Below, piece by piece: positions 1-6,153 of a DNA stretch of 6,469 bases. The position numbers and the translations under genes are program-made. The first letter of the stretch is position 1. Every line of letters begins with the position of its first letter. Below the pieces are notes generated by a model. The model saw only the letters and a list, made by a program, of their open reading frames with translations, had not been told where the DNA came from and ran no database searches. Origin of the DNA: Desulfocapsa sp. (GTDB lineage: Bacteria > Desulfobacterota > Desulfobulbia > Desulfobulbales > Desulfocapsaceae); the NCBI GenBank assembly GCA_030635405.1, contig DAOVZA010000128.1:1-6469 (forward strand). Direction: 5' to 3'.

Positions 1-482
1 TCAAGGGAAAAACTGATATTTCTCCCATCTTCGAGCTGCACTGACCCCGATGACTGAACAGATACTTTTTCATATTGATAACTGCTATAAACAGATGCTA
101 CTGAAAATGTTGCCCGCTGAGAAGGAGGGTTCAGACTTTCTGTCAAAACAACACTGTTCTGAGTTCCAAGCCCTTGAATTTGTCGTATTCGAACCCGCTG
201 CCCAACAACTTCAGTCACCATTCGTTCCATGACATGCTCTGACGTTGTTGTTTTACAATCCAATGTCCCATCAGGGCCACGTATCGAACTTGTGGCGTTG
301 CATTCCTGCGACTGCCTGTTCTCTTCACTTCGTTCTCTTTGGAAACCAGATACGCCAGGTAAGTTTAACCGAAACTCCGGTTCACCTTCCTGCCTGCTCG
401 TCCCAATCTGAATACTTCTCCCGGTCACATCCCTGTGTTCTGTTGACGCGTCCATGCTGATCTGGGAAGTGTTGATTTTCAT
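1..482 (-). CDS. Partial CDS, N-terminal part of a hypothetical protein, possibly of the VCBS/FG-GAP repeat-associated type
   Basis: The minus strand is open from an ATG at 482-480 to the left edge: 160 codons, no stop, so the C-terminus is missing. The start is strongly supported by AGGAGGAG at 494-487 with TGAT before the ATG. The protein begins MKINTSQISMDAS and is hydrophilic, rich in Ser, Thr, Gln, Arg and Glu, with no signal peptide or membrane segment visible. Around residues 81-99 it has a helical stretch (EHVMERMVTEVVGQRVRIR). The visible end has a beta-type pattern, SSGSVQLEDGRNISFSL. This order (polar MKI start, helix ending in a G-[KR]-x-[IV]-x-I motif, then a G-x-V-x-x-x-DG-[KR]-x-I-x-F strand pair) resembles, from memory, the N-terminal part of uncharacterised VCBS/FG-GAP repeat proteins of Desulfobacterota and gammaproteobacteria. 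The repeats themselves would lie outside the window, so the family call is tentative. It is transcribed divergently from the glutamate synthase operon. The reality of the gene is more secure than its family. Confidence 0.75.
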   Translation of the reverse strand, partial: MKINTSQISMDASTEHRDVTGRSIQIGTSRQEGEPEFRLNLPGVSGFQRERSEENRQSQECNATSSIRGPDGTLDCKTTTSEHVMERMVTEVVGQRVRIRQIQGLGTQNSVVLTESLNPPSQRATFSVASVYSSYQYEKVSVQSSGSVQLEDGRNISFSL

Positions 483-486
483 ATCA

Positions 487-494
487 CTCCTCCT
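487..494 (-). promoter_or_regulatory. Strong ribosome binding site of the left-edge gene
   Basis: Read on the minus strand the sequence is AGGAGGAG-TGAT-ATG, an almost ideal Shine-Dalgarno site at normal distance. It fixes the start of the left-edge gene at 482 and is the best single argument that this truncated frame is translated. Confidence 0.8.
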
Positions 495-593
495 GCGTCG
501 AATAAATATTTATGGCCGGTGGCCTCTTTTTCCTTTTCATAAAAAACACTAAAAAGGAACTCCCATTCGTATCGACAGATCTGAGAAATTGTT

Positions 594-611
594 AAGGGCG
601 CCACAGCCCTT
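594..611. repeat. Inverted repeat AAGGGC-N6-GCCCTT in the divergent promoter region
   Basis: A perfect 6-bp inverted repeat with a 6-base spacer (GCCACA). It is not followed by a T-run on the plus strand, so it is not an obvious terminator. It sits exactly between two promoter-like hexamers (TTGTTA and CATATT) and just before TTGACA at 617. It could be an operator for a dimeric regulator or a leader hairpin. The assignment is inference only. Confidence 0.4.
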
Positions 612-693
612 TCATATTGACAAAAAGCGGGTTTCGTTGTAGTCATCTGGGTTCTCTTATTTTTTTACAATAAATAATTCTGTTGGCCTTTTC

Positions 694-707
694 AGATCAA
701 CAGATCT
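694..707. repeat. Small inverted repeat AGATC-AACA-GATCT upstream of the operon's first ribosome site
   Basis: A 5-bp inverted repeat with a 4-base loop, 13 bases before the AGGAG ribosome site at 721-725. Read differently it is also a direct repeat CAGATC-AA-CAGATC (693-706). It could be a weak leader hairpin or a binding site; chance is possible at this size. Confidence 0.25.
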
Positions 708-720
708 CTTTTAACTAATC

Positions 721-725
721 AGGAG
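721..725 (+). promoter_or_regulatory. Ribosome binding site of the glutamine amidotransferase gene
   Basis: AGGAG lies six bases before ATG 732. A second ATG at 728 is in another frame and too close to the site. Choosing 732 puts cysteine at residue 2, as required for an N-terminal-nucleophile amidotransferase, so site and chemistry agree on the start. Confidence 0.75.
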
Positions 726-731
726 TAATGC

Positions 732-1874
732 ATGTGTCGTTTAGCCCTGAAAACCGCCAGTGAGGCCTTCTCTCCCTACGAAGTGCTTCAAGGGATGGAG
801 GCTATGCAGGAAGGATACGATGGCTCAGGTCTCGGACTTCTTCTGCGCGGTATCGAATTCGAGGATTTCAAGTATAACTCGAAATTCCCTATCCTCTCGG
901 GTATCGCCCATACCGAAGAGGCCTGGCATCGCTTGAACAGCTTTATGGAAAACCGTGGATTTGAGCTCAGATATGATCATGAGTTTGAAACCAGACCGGA
1001 GATGATTGAAGCCAAAGATCGGTATCGTTATTTCGTTCGTGCCTATAAGATGCCTGCATCTTTGTCCGCAAAAACAAAGGATGAAATCGAGACTGAGTTA
1101 ATGCTCACCCGCTTGGCATTACGTAAGAATGGTGAAGACCATGGCGGAGATCTGACTGCATTCTCTTTCTGGCCCGATGTTGCAACCATCAAAGAAGTTG
1201 GCTGGCCGCTTGAAATTGGTGATGCCCTTGGATTATCAGATAGCCGAATCAAATCCCGCGTCTGCATGGCTCAAGGAAGACAGAACACTAACTACGGTAT
1301 TAACCTTTATGCATGTCACCCCTTCTTCATTCAGGGGATTGCAACCATGACCAACGGCGAGAACACTGCCTTTGTTCCCATCCGCGACTGGTTACTCGGA
1401 AAGCATTTCCCGGGATACACCGGATATCAGAGTGACTCGGAGACCTTTACCCACATTCTCCACTACACCCTGAAAAAATTAAAGCTCCCCCTTCAGGCAT
1501 ATAAGCATATCATCACTCCGCTTCGAGGTGACGAACTGAAAAATCACCCTCAAGGAGAATTTCTTACGGGTCTCCGTGATTCCTGTCGCCGTCTTATCAT
1601 CGACGGCCCCAATGCAGTGATCGGAACACTCCCTGATGAAACCTGTATGCTGGTTATGGATCAGAAAAAATTGCGTCCGGCAACCGTTGGCGGAAGGCCA
1701 GGTGCCTGGGCAATCGCATCTGAAATGTGCGGAGTTGATGCCATGGTTCCTGACCGTGACCCATCACTTGATTTCCAACCCATGCGTGAACACACAATTA
1801 TCGTACCACCAGAACGAAAGGAACTGACAATATGGTCTCAACACGATCCGTATCCGTTGGGCCAGGCAGCTTAA
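732..1874 (+). CDS. Glutamate synthase, class II glutamine amidotransferase subunit (GltB N-terminal domain as a separate protein)
   Basis: 380 residues. It should hydrolyse glutamine to glutamate and pass ammonia to the synthase subunit encoded next door; cytoplasmic, in ammonia assimilation. The protein starts Met-Cys-Arg. Removing Met would expose Cys2, the N-terminal nucleophile of class II amidotransferases. Further family marks are GYDGSGLGL at 28-36, RQNTN at 183-187 (glutamine-binding Arg), CHPF at 195-198, TNGE at 207-210 (the Asn-Gly oxyanion pair) and SDSE at 234-237 (Asp that holds the substrate amino group). RPATVGGRPG at 315-324 resembles the end of the GltB glutaminase domain. 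Classical GltB is about 1,500 residues with this domain at its front; here it stands alone, as in archaeal and some anaerobe enzymes. It departs from the usual HNGE (TNGE here) and RFSTN (RQNTN here). First gene of the operon; its last 43 bases overlap the synthase gene. Confidence 0.9.
   Translation: MCRLALKTASEAFSPYEVLQGMEAMQEGYDGSGLGLLLRGIEFEDFKYNSKFPILSGIAHTEEAWHRLNSFMENRGFELRYDHEFETRPEMIEAKDRYRYFVRAYKMPASLSAKTKDEIETELMLTRLALRKNGEDHGGDLTAFSFWPDVATIKEVGWPLEIGDALGLSDSRIKSRVCMAQGRQNTNYGINLYACHPFFIQGIATMTNGENTAFVPIRDWLLGKHFPGYTGYQSDSETFTHILHYTLKKLKLPLQAYKHIITPLRGDELKNHPQGEFLTGLRDSCRRLIIDGPNAVIGTLPDETCMLVMDQKKLRPATVGGRPGAWAIASEMCGVDAMVPDRDPSLDFQPMREHTIIVPPERKELTIWSQHDPYPLGQAA
1817..1822 (+). 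promoter_or_regulatory. Internal ribosome binding site for the synthase gene
   Basis: AAAGGA inside the end of the amidotransferase gene, nine bases before ATG 1832. No ATG, GTG or TTG occurs in the synthase frame between 1835 and the first ferredoxin cysteine codon, so the start cannot lie further downstream and the overlap is unavoidable. Confidence 0.65.
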
Positions 1875-3472
1875 GCTACACTGACCTGCCCTGGATAATC
1901 CAGCACCGCGAAGATAGATGTACCCTTTGTGGCCACTGCACTGCAGTCTGCCCTAAAGAAGCAATATATCTCGCCTATAGACGACAGAGGATGCCAAAGC
2001 TTGATGTCCTCAAGAAGAAACGTGGCAACGAATACCGTACATTTGTAGGTATCCGCCAGAAAAAGAACATGGCCAATGCCTGTATCGGTTGCTCCATGTG
2101 CTCCATGGTTTGTCCGAATGAGGCAATCCAGCCAGTTCCTAATACCAACGAACATCGAACCCTCTTCTTTAATAATCAGAAGGGTGAGCCGATGAAACGT
2201 GGTGGCAGGCGCAATACGGTTGGGCCAACTCTTCTTGACCGGATCATGTTCAACCGCATTTCGATGCTCACAGATCCAGCGCTCGATGCAGGACGCCATG
2301 AATTCAATGTTACAACCACACTTGGGCGTACACTTGATCCTGAAGTATTCCTGAAACGTACTCAGAATGGCGGCTGGATTCCTCCAACACGAGAGATTTT
2401 TCCCTTTGTAATCGGATCCATGTCCTTTGGTGCTCTGTCTCCAAACATGTGGCTTGGCTTGCTACAGGGTGTTGCCTACTGTAATGAAGTGCTCGGTATT
2501 CCCGTTGTTATGTGTACCGGTGAGGGCGGTTGTCCTCCATGGGTTTTAAAAAGCCCGTATCTTAAATACATAGTGCTTCAGATTGCGTCCGGTTATTTTG
2601 GATGGGATGAGATCATCCGCGCCATTCCTGATATGCAGTGTGATCCTGCAGCCATTGAAATCAAATATGGTCAGGGTGCAAAACCAGGGGACGGCGGACT
2701 GCTTATGTGGTTCAAGGTTTCCAAATTGATCGCCCGTCTTCGTGGTGTTCCTGAGGGTGTTGATCTTCCATCACCTCCTGTACATCAGACACTGTATTCC
2801 ATTGAAGAATCAGTTATGAAGATGATCCAGACCTTATCCACCGCATTTGGTCATAAGGTCCCGATCTATCCTAAAATATCTGCTTCAACGAGCGCAAAAT
2901 CAGTGTTAAACAACCTGGTGCGCAACCCCTATGCCGGCGGTTTATTAATCGATGGTATTGATGGTGGTACAGGTGCTGCATATAACGTATCCATGGACGC
3001 CACGGGTCACCCCATTGCCTCCAATGTTCGGGAATGTTATCTGGAGCTTGTTAAGCAAGGTAAGCAAAATGAGATCCCAATTTTTGCAGCTGGCGGAGTC
3101 GGTAAAAACGGCAATGTCACTCAAAATGGCCTGGCACTCATAATGCTTGGAGCATCTGGAGTCCATATAGGAAAATACATCATGCAGTCAGCGGCTGGTT
3201 GTCTTGGAAACGAGAAGAACCGCTGCAACGTCTGTAATGTTGGTATCTGTCCTAAGGGTATTACCAGCCAGAATCCAAAACTCTATCGCCGCCTTGATCC
3301 TGATGTGGTTGCAGAGAGAGTTGGTGATGTCTTTATGTCCATTCGTACCGAGATGAAAAAGATTATGGCACCGCTGGGACGTTCGCAGTCCCTTCCGGTT
3401 GGTATGTCTGATGCTCTTGGTATTGGTGACAAGGATGCGGCGGATAGATTGAATATTAAATATGTATGCTAG
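1832..3472 (+). CDS. gltB: Glutamate synthase, ferredoxin-FMN synthase subunit
   Basis: 546 residues; the catalytic subunit that condenses ammonia with 2-oxoglutarate and reduces the intermediate to glutamate. Residues 30-40 (C30, C33, C36, C40-Pro) and 84-94 (C84, C87, C90, C94-Pro) are two classic CxxCxxCxxxCP motifs, so the front is a 2[4Fe-4S] ferredoxin. From about 185 the protein matches the FMN-binding GltB barrel: GSMSFGALS 195-203, IKYGQGAKPGDGG 277-289, DGIDGGTGAA 374-383 and AAGGVGKNGNV 419-429. Cysteines 457, 465, 468 and 473 (the last in GICPKGITSQ) mark the [3Fe-4S] site, although the spacing differs from the CxxxxxCxxxxC of classical GltB. It lacks the glutaminase and GXGXG domains, which are encoded by the flanking genes. 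This is the short, archaeal-like form of GltB. The frame overlaps the preceding gene by 43 bases, implying translational coupling. It ends ...NIKYVC with the TAG stop lying in the CTAG at the left end of an inverted-repeat element. Confidence 0.93.
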   Translation: MVSTRSVSVGPGSLSYTDLPWIIQHREDRCTLCGHCTAVCPKEAIYLAYRRQRMPKLDVLKKKRGNEYRTFVGIRQKKNMANACIGCSMCSMVCPNEAIQPVPNTNEHRTLFFNNQKGEPMKRGGRRNTVGPTLLDRIMFNRISMLTDPALDAGRHEFNVTTTLGRTLDPEVFLKRTQNGGWIPPTREIFPFVIGSMSFGALSPNMWLGLLQGVAYCNEVLGIPVVMCTGEGGCPPWVLKSPYLKYIVLQIASGYFGWDEIIRAIPDMQCDPAAIEIKYGQGAKPGDGGLLMWFKVSKLIARLRGVPEGVDLPSPPVHQTLYSIEESVMKMIQTLSTAFGHKVPIYPKISASTSAKSVLNNLVRNPYAGGLLIDGIDGGTGAAYNVSMDATGHPIASNVRECYLELVKQGKQNEIPIFAAGGVGKNGNVTQNGLALIMLGASGVHIGKYIMQSAAGCLGNEKNRCNVCNVGICPKGITSQNPKLYRRLDPDVVAERVGDVFMSIRTEMKKIMAPLGRSQSLPVGMSDALGIGDKDAADRLNIKYVC

Positions 3473-3615
3473 GAGCCTGTCCGAGAATGCCCCTTTGCCC
3501 AAACTCTTCAGAATTGTCAAAAAATAATGCTCGCAATATCATATATATGGCTGCGCTTATTTTTCAAAAATTCTTCGATTTTGACCAAAATGCCTATTCT
3601 CGGACAAGCTCCTAG
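3469..3615. mobile_element. 147-base imperfect palindrome, probable MITE-type miniature inverted-repeat element
   Basis: The left end CTAGGAGCCTGTCCGAGAAT (3469-3488) and the reverse complement of the right end at 3596-3615 match at 19 of 20 bases. Inside the ends the two arms stay loosely complementary (for example left GAATTGTCAAAAAATAA against right-arm complement GAATTTTTGAAAAATAA) to an AT-rich middle, CATATATATG at 3540-3549. No open reading frame of note is inside. Size, terminal repeats and lack of coding fit a non-autonomous MITE mobilised by a transposase elsewhere. CTAG at both outer edges may be a 4-base target duplication or part of the repeat. It lies between two subunit genes of one operon, and transcribed it would fold into a long hairpin. 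I recognise the type, not a named family. Confidence 0.75.
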
Positions 3616-3625
3616 TTAATTGTTT

Positions 3626-3653
3626 TTAGTTTTCTTTTTCTTTTAAAAACTAA
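3626..3653 (+). repeat. AT-rich stem-loop TTAGTTTT...AAAACTAA with a following T-run, before the third gene
   Basis: An 8-bp inverted repeat with a 12-base pyrimidine-rich loop, followed by a six-T run at 3657-3662. The form is that of a weak intrinsic terminator or attenuator, but the stem has only one G-C pair and would be unstable. It stands between the inverted-repeat element and the ribosome site of the third gene, so it may simply be AT-rich leader sequence. Confidence 0.25.
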
Positions 3654-3665
3654 GACTTTTTTCAT

Positions 3666-3671
3666 AAGGAG
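3666..3671 (+). promoter_or_regulatory. Ribosome binding site deciding a GTG start
   Basis: AAGGAG, six bases before GTG 3678. The next in-frame ATG (3732) has no comparable site and would cut into the protein's conserved N-terminus, so the GTG start is preferred. Confidence 0.8.
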
Positions 3672-3677
3672 TTTTCT

Positions 3678-6041
3678 GTGAGTGCTACTGTTGTAAAAGG
3701 CCTGGATGAGAATGGCCGTAGAATCAGTTCCATGGACTTTGAAGCCATGGTTCGTGCAGCTGCCGAGACAAGTAATGAAGTCCAAATTGAATCCATGGGT
3801 CAACATAACCTTGGTATTCGGTTGCAGCATGCAGATGGCTTGTCCATTTCAGTCTCTGGCCCAACCGGACAGCGACTTGGCTGTATGGGAATGCCCGGAA
3901 CAACCATCACCTGTACTGGTGCTGCCTCGGATGATGTCGGATATCTGAACATTGGTGCCGAAATCACCGTACTTGGCGATGCAACCAATGGTGTTTGTAA
4001 TGCCATGGCCAATGGTAAGGTCTTCATCGGAGGCTCCATTGGTGCCCGTGGATTAACCATGACCAAATGGAATCCCGACTTTGAGAAACCTGAGCTATGG
4101 GTTCTTGGTTCCGCCGGTGATTCCTTTGCTGAATTTAACTGTGGCGGTGTGGCTGTTGTTTGTGGCGTTGAAGCTAAGAACCCTAACAACGTAACCGGCT
4201 ATCGCCCCTGCGTTGGTATGGTTGGCGGAACCATCTTTTTCCGTGGTGAAACAGATGATTCATATTCAAGAAACAACGCACGTCTGGCACCACCAACCGA
4301 TGAGCAGTGGCAGTGGCTTGAAGAAAACATGCCTGCATATCTTGCCAAAATTTCACGTGGTGAACTGAGTGATTCTCTACTTGTTCGAGATGAATGGCAG
4401 GTATTAAACACTGTTTCGCCTCAGGAACGAGCTCTCATGTTCTCAGGCCCTATGCCCATGGCTGAGTTCCGTAACAAACACTGGAACAAAGCATTCGGTG
4501 GCGGCGATCCCCTTCGTGATCTTGCTCCCGGTCTTGACCGCAGCCCCATTGGAGCAATACCAACGGGTGATATGCGGCGTAAAAAACCATTCTGGGCCAA
4601 TCGTGAATCAGCGGCACCATGTACTTATTACTGTCCTGTTCATATTCCAACAGTTGATCGTTTACGCCTCATTCGTGAAGGTAAGATCGATGAAGCCTAT
4701 GAGATGCTGCTTCAATACACACCACTTCCTGCTTCCATCTGCGGAGCTGTGTGCCCGAACCTCTGTATGGAAAACTGCTCCCGTCAGGAAGTTGATGATT
4801 CCATTGAAGTTCAGGTTCTTGGTCGTGCTGTTGGCACTGCAAAATCCCCTGTAGTTGCCCCGTCTCTTGGCAAAAAAGTCGCCATTATCGGTGGTGGCCC
4901 AGCTGGTATGAACGCAGCCTGGCAGCTTGCTCATTCAGGAGTTGATGCCCACATCTTTGAAAAGGATGACTTTATCGGTGGAAAGCTTGCGCAGGTTATT
5001 CCATGGGAACGCCTCTCTCAAGCCATCTGGGATCAGGAAATAAAACGATTCGAAGAAACACCAAATATCCATACCAACCTTGGTGTGGACATGAACAAAG
5101 AAACTTTTACCAAGCTTCAGGAAGACTTTGACTATGTAATCGTTGCTGTTGGTACGCACGAACCGCGCAAGATCCCATTCCCAGGTCATGAAACAGTATT
5201 GCCAGCTCTCGACTTTTTAAAGAAAGCCAAAAGCCCGAATCCTGAAACAGTTGGCAAAGAAGTTGTTATCATTGGAGCTGGAAATGTTGGTTGTGATGTT
5301 GCCTGCGAAGCCTATCGTCTTGGCGCTGAAAAAGTAACACTTGTTGATATCCAGAAACCTCTTGCATTCGGTAAAGAAAAGGAAGCCGCTGAAGCACTTG
5401 GTGCTGAATTTCGCTGGCCCGTAATGACCAAAGAGGTGACTGCTGAAGGTCTTGTGATGGATACGGGTGAAGTCATTCCTGCTCAGACTGTTATCATCTC
5501 CATTGGTGATGTTCCCGCACTGAAATTCCTGCCTGACACTGTAGAAACACTTACAGTTGGAGGTGCCGCATGGATGAAAACAGATGAGGCTCACCTCACC
5601 ACTGACAAAAGAGTTCTTGCCATCGGTGATGTTGAAAGGCCTGGTCTTGCTACAAATGCGCTTGGCGCTGGTAAATCTGCAGCTGAATATATTGTTGCTC
5701 AGTTTAAAGGTGAAGACTGGAAACCATTTACCAAAGAAGTTATCACCCAGCAGGCCTTGACCATAACTCATTATACTCCTGATACTGAGCATGAGCATTC
5801 TCAGGAAAACTCGGCTGATCGCTGCCTGTCCTGTGCATCATGTCGTGATTGTCACCTCTGTGAGACAATCTGCCCGGAAGGTGCCATTACGCGTCGTGAG
5901 CTTGAATTTTCACACACCAATGGCTATGAATCTGGCCTCGGTGCATCCTATGAGTATGTCTCGGACGATAAGAAATGTATCGCTTGTGGATTTTGTGCTG
6001 ATACCTGTCCTTGTGGAATCTGGACATTAAAACCATTTTAA
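3678..6041 (+). CDS. Glutamate synthase GXGXG domain fused to GltD-like FAD/NAD(P)H oxidoreductase and C-terminal 2[4Fe-4S] ferredoxin
   Basis: 787 residues, GTG start. Residues about 30-190 are the Gly-rich GXGXG beta-helix that normally ends GltB (IGGSIGARG 117-125, MVGGTIFFRG 181-190). Residues about 300-690 are a GltD-like flavoprotein. Its cysteines C315, C319, C355, C359, C363 and C367 could hold the N-terminal [4Fe-4S] clusters of that family; GGGPAG 405-410 binds FAD; GAGNVG 533-538 starts the NAD(P)H fold; AIGDVERPG 648-656 is the second FAD motif. C722, C725, C728, C732-Pro and C767, C770, C773, C777-Pro form a C-terminal two-cluster ferredoxin, with extra cysteines at 716, 719 and 779. 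It would pass electrons from NAD(P)H or ferredoxin to the synthase subunit. After the second Rossmann strand the sequence is TLVDIQKPLAF, without the Arg-Arg of NADPH-specific GltD. The fusion moves the GXGXG domain from GltB to the small subunit. It could be annotated simply as FAD-dependent oxidoreductase; the GXGXG front and the context argue for glutamate synthase. Confidence 0.92.
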   Translation: MSATVVKGLDENGRRISSMDFEAMVRAAAETSNEVQIESMGQHNLGIRLQHADGLSISVSGPTGQRLGCMGMPGTTITCTGAASDDVGYLNIGAEITVLGDATNGVCNAMANGKVFIGGSIGARGLTMTKWNPDFEKPELWVLGSAGDSFAEFNCGGVAVVCGVEAKNPNNVTGYRPCVGMVGGTIFFRGETDDSYSRNNARLAPPTDEQWQWLEENMPAYLAKISRGELSDSLLVRDEWQVLNTVSPQERALMFSGPMPMAEFRNKHWNKAFGGGDPLRDLAPGLDRSPIGAIPTGDMRRKKPFWANRESAAPCTYYCPVHIPTVDRLRLIREGKIDEAYEMLLQYTPLPASICGAVCPNLCMENCSRQEVDDSIEVQVLGRAVGTAKSPVVAPSLGKKVAIIGGGPAGMNAAWQLAHSGVDAHIFEKDDFIGGKLAQVIPWERLSQAIWDQEIKRFEETPNIHTNLGVDMNKETFTKLQEDFDYVIVAVGTHEPRKIPFPGHETVLPALDFLKKAKSPNPETVGKEVVIIGAGNVGCDVACEAYRLGAEKVTLVDIQKPLAFGKEKEAAEALGAEFRWPVMTKEVTAEGLVMDTGEVIPAQTVIISIGDVPALKFLPDTVETLTVGGAAWMKTDEAHLTTDKRVLAIGDVERPGLATNALGAGKSAAEYIVAQFKGEDWKPFTKEVITQQALTITHYTPDTEHEHSQENSADRCLSCASCRDCHLCETICPEGAITRRELEFSHTNGYESGLGASYEYVSDDKKCIACGFCADTCPCGIWTLKPF

Positions 6042-6077
6042 ATATCAACTGAGAAATCAGATCTTATTTATATGATT

Positions 6078-6114
6078 GCTCCTGTCCCATGGCCTCGCCA
6101 TGGTGCACAGGAGC
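6078..6114. terminator. Long GC-rich hairpin between convergent genes, possible bidirectional terminator
   Basis: Outer stem GCTCCTGT (6078-6085) pairs with ACAGGAGC (6107-6114). Inner stem CCATGGC (6087-6093) pairs with GCCATGG (6097-6103) around a CTC loop, giving 15 base pairs with a 1x3 internal loop. It lies 36 bases after the stop of the third operon gene and 39 bases after the end of the convergent right-edge gene. Neither side is followed by a T-run, so it is not a standard intrinsic terminator. A 3'-end stabiliser, a factor-dependent termination site or a repeat unit are alternatives. Confidence 0.5.
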
Positions 6115-6153
6115 AGGCACATAAAACCATTAAAGATGCAGGAATGGATCCCT

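Larger units (their letters stand above)
483..731. promoter_or_regulatory. Divergent intergenic region with promoters for the left gene and the glutamate synthase operon
   Basis: This 249-base AT-rich stretch separates two divergent genes, so it must hold promoters for both directions. A perfect 12-base palindrome ATAAATATTTAT is at 502-513, next to GGCC-GGT-GGCC at 514-524; both lie just upstream of the minus-strand ribosome site. On the plus strand TTGACA at 617-622 is a perfect -35-like hexamer, but the hexamer 17 bases on (TAGTCA, 640-645) is a poor -10. An alternative pair is TTGTTA (589-594) with CATATT (613-618), 18 apart. No GG-N10-GC sigma-54 element was seen. The promoter positions are therefore guesses; that the region is regulatory is a safe inference from the divergent layout. 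Confidence 0.45.

Noticed and set aside
50..460. Three small plus-strand frames of 60-71 residues
   Set aside because: They lie opposite the minus-strand left-edge gene, have no ribosome sites, and their composition is not protein-like; they are shadows.
508..545. Sigma-28-like promoter (GGCCATAA on the minus strand) for the left-edge gene
   Set aside because: Six of eight bases fit the -10 box, but the -35 position has AAAG instead of TAAA; too weak to call.
575..582. CAGATCTG palindrome, with further CAGATCT or CAGATC copies near 701 and 6058
   Set aside because: Short six-to-eight-base matches in AT-rich spacers with irregular spacing; chance is a sufficient explanation.
1871..2299. 142-codon minus-strand frame inside the synthase gene
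   Set aside because: Antisense to the ferredoxin and start of the FMN domain, whose conserved motifs explain the sequence.
3188..3520. 110-codon minus-strand frame crossing the end of the synthase gene into the inverted-repeat element
   Set aside because: Mostly antisense to conserved synthase sequence; the part inside the element is only its left arm. No transposase-like motif.
3473..3677. Possible operon break with a separate promoter for the third gene
   Set aside because: The 205-base gap is explained mainly by the inverted-repeat element; without it only about 60 bases remain, and no clear promoter was seen there.
5217..5798. 193-codon minus-strand frame inside the flavoprotein gene
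   Set aside because: The plus strand carries well-conserved Rossmann and FAD motifs here; the antisense frame has no recognisable domain or convincing ribosome site.
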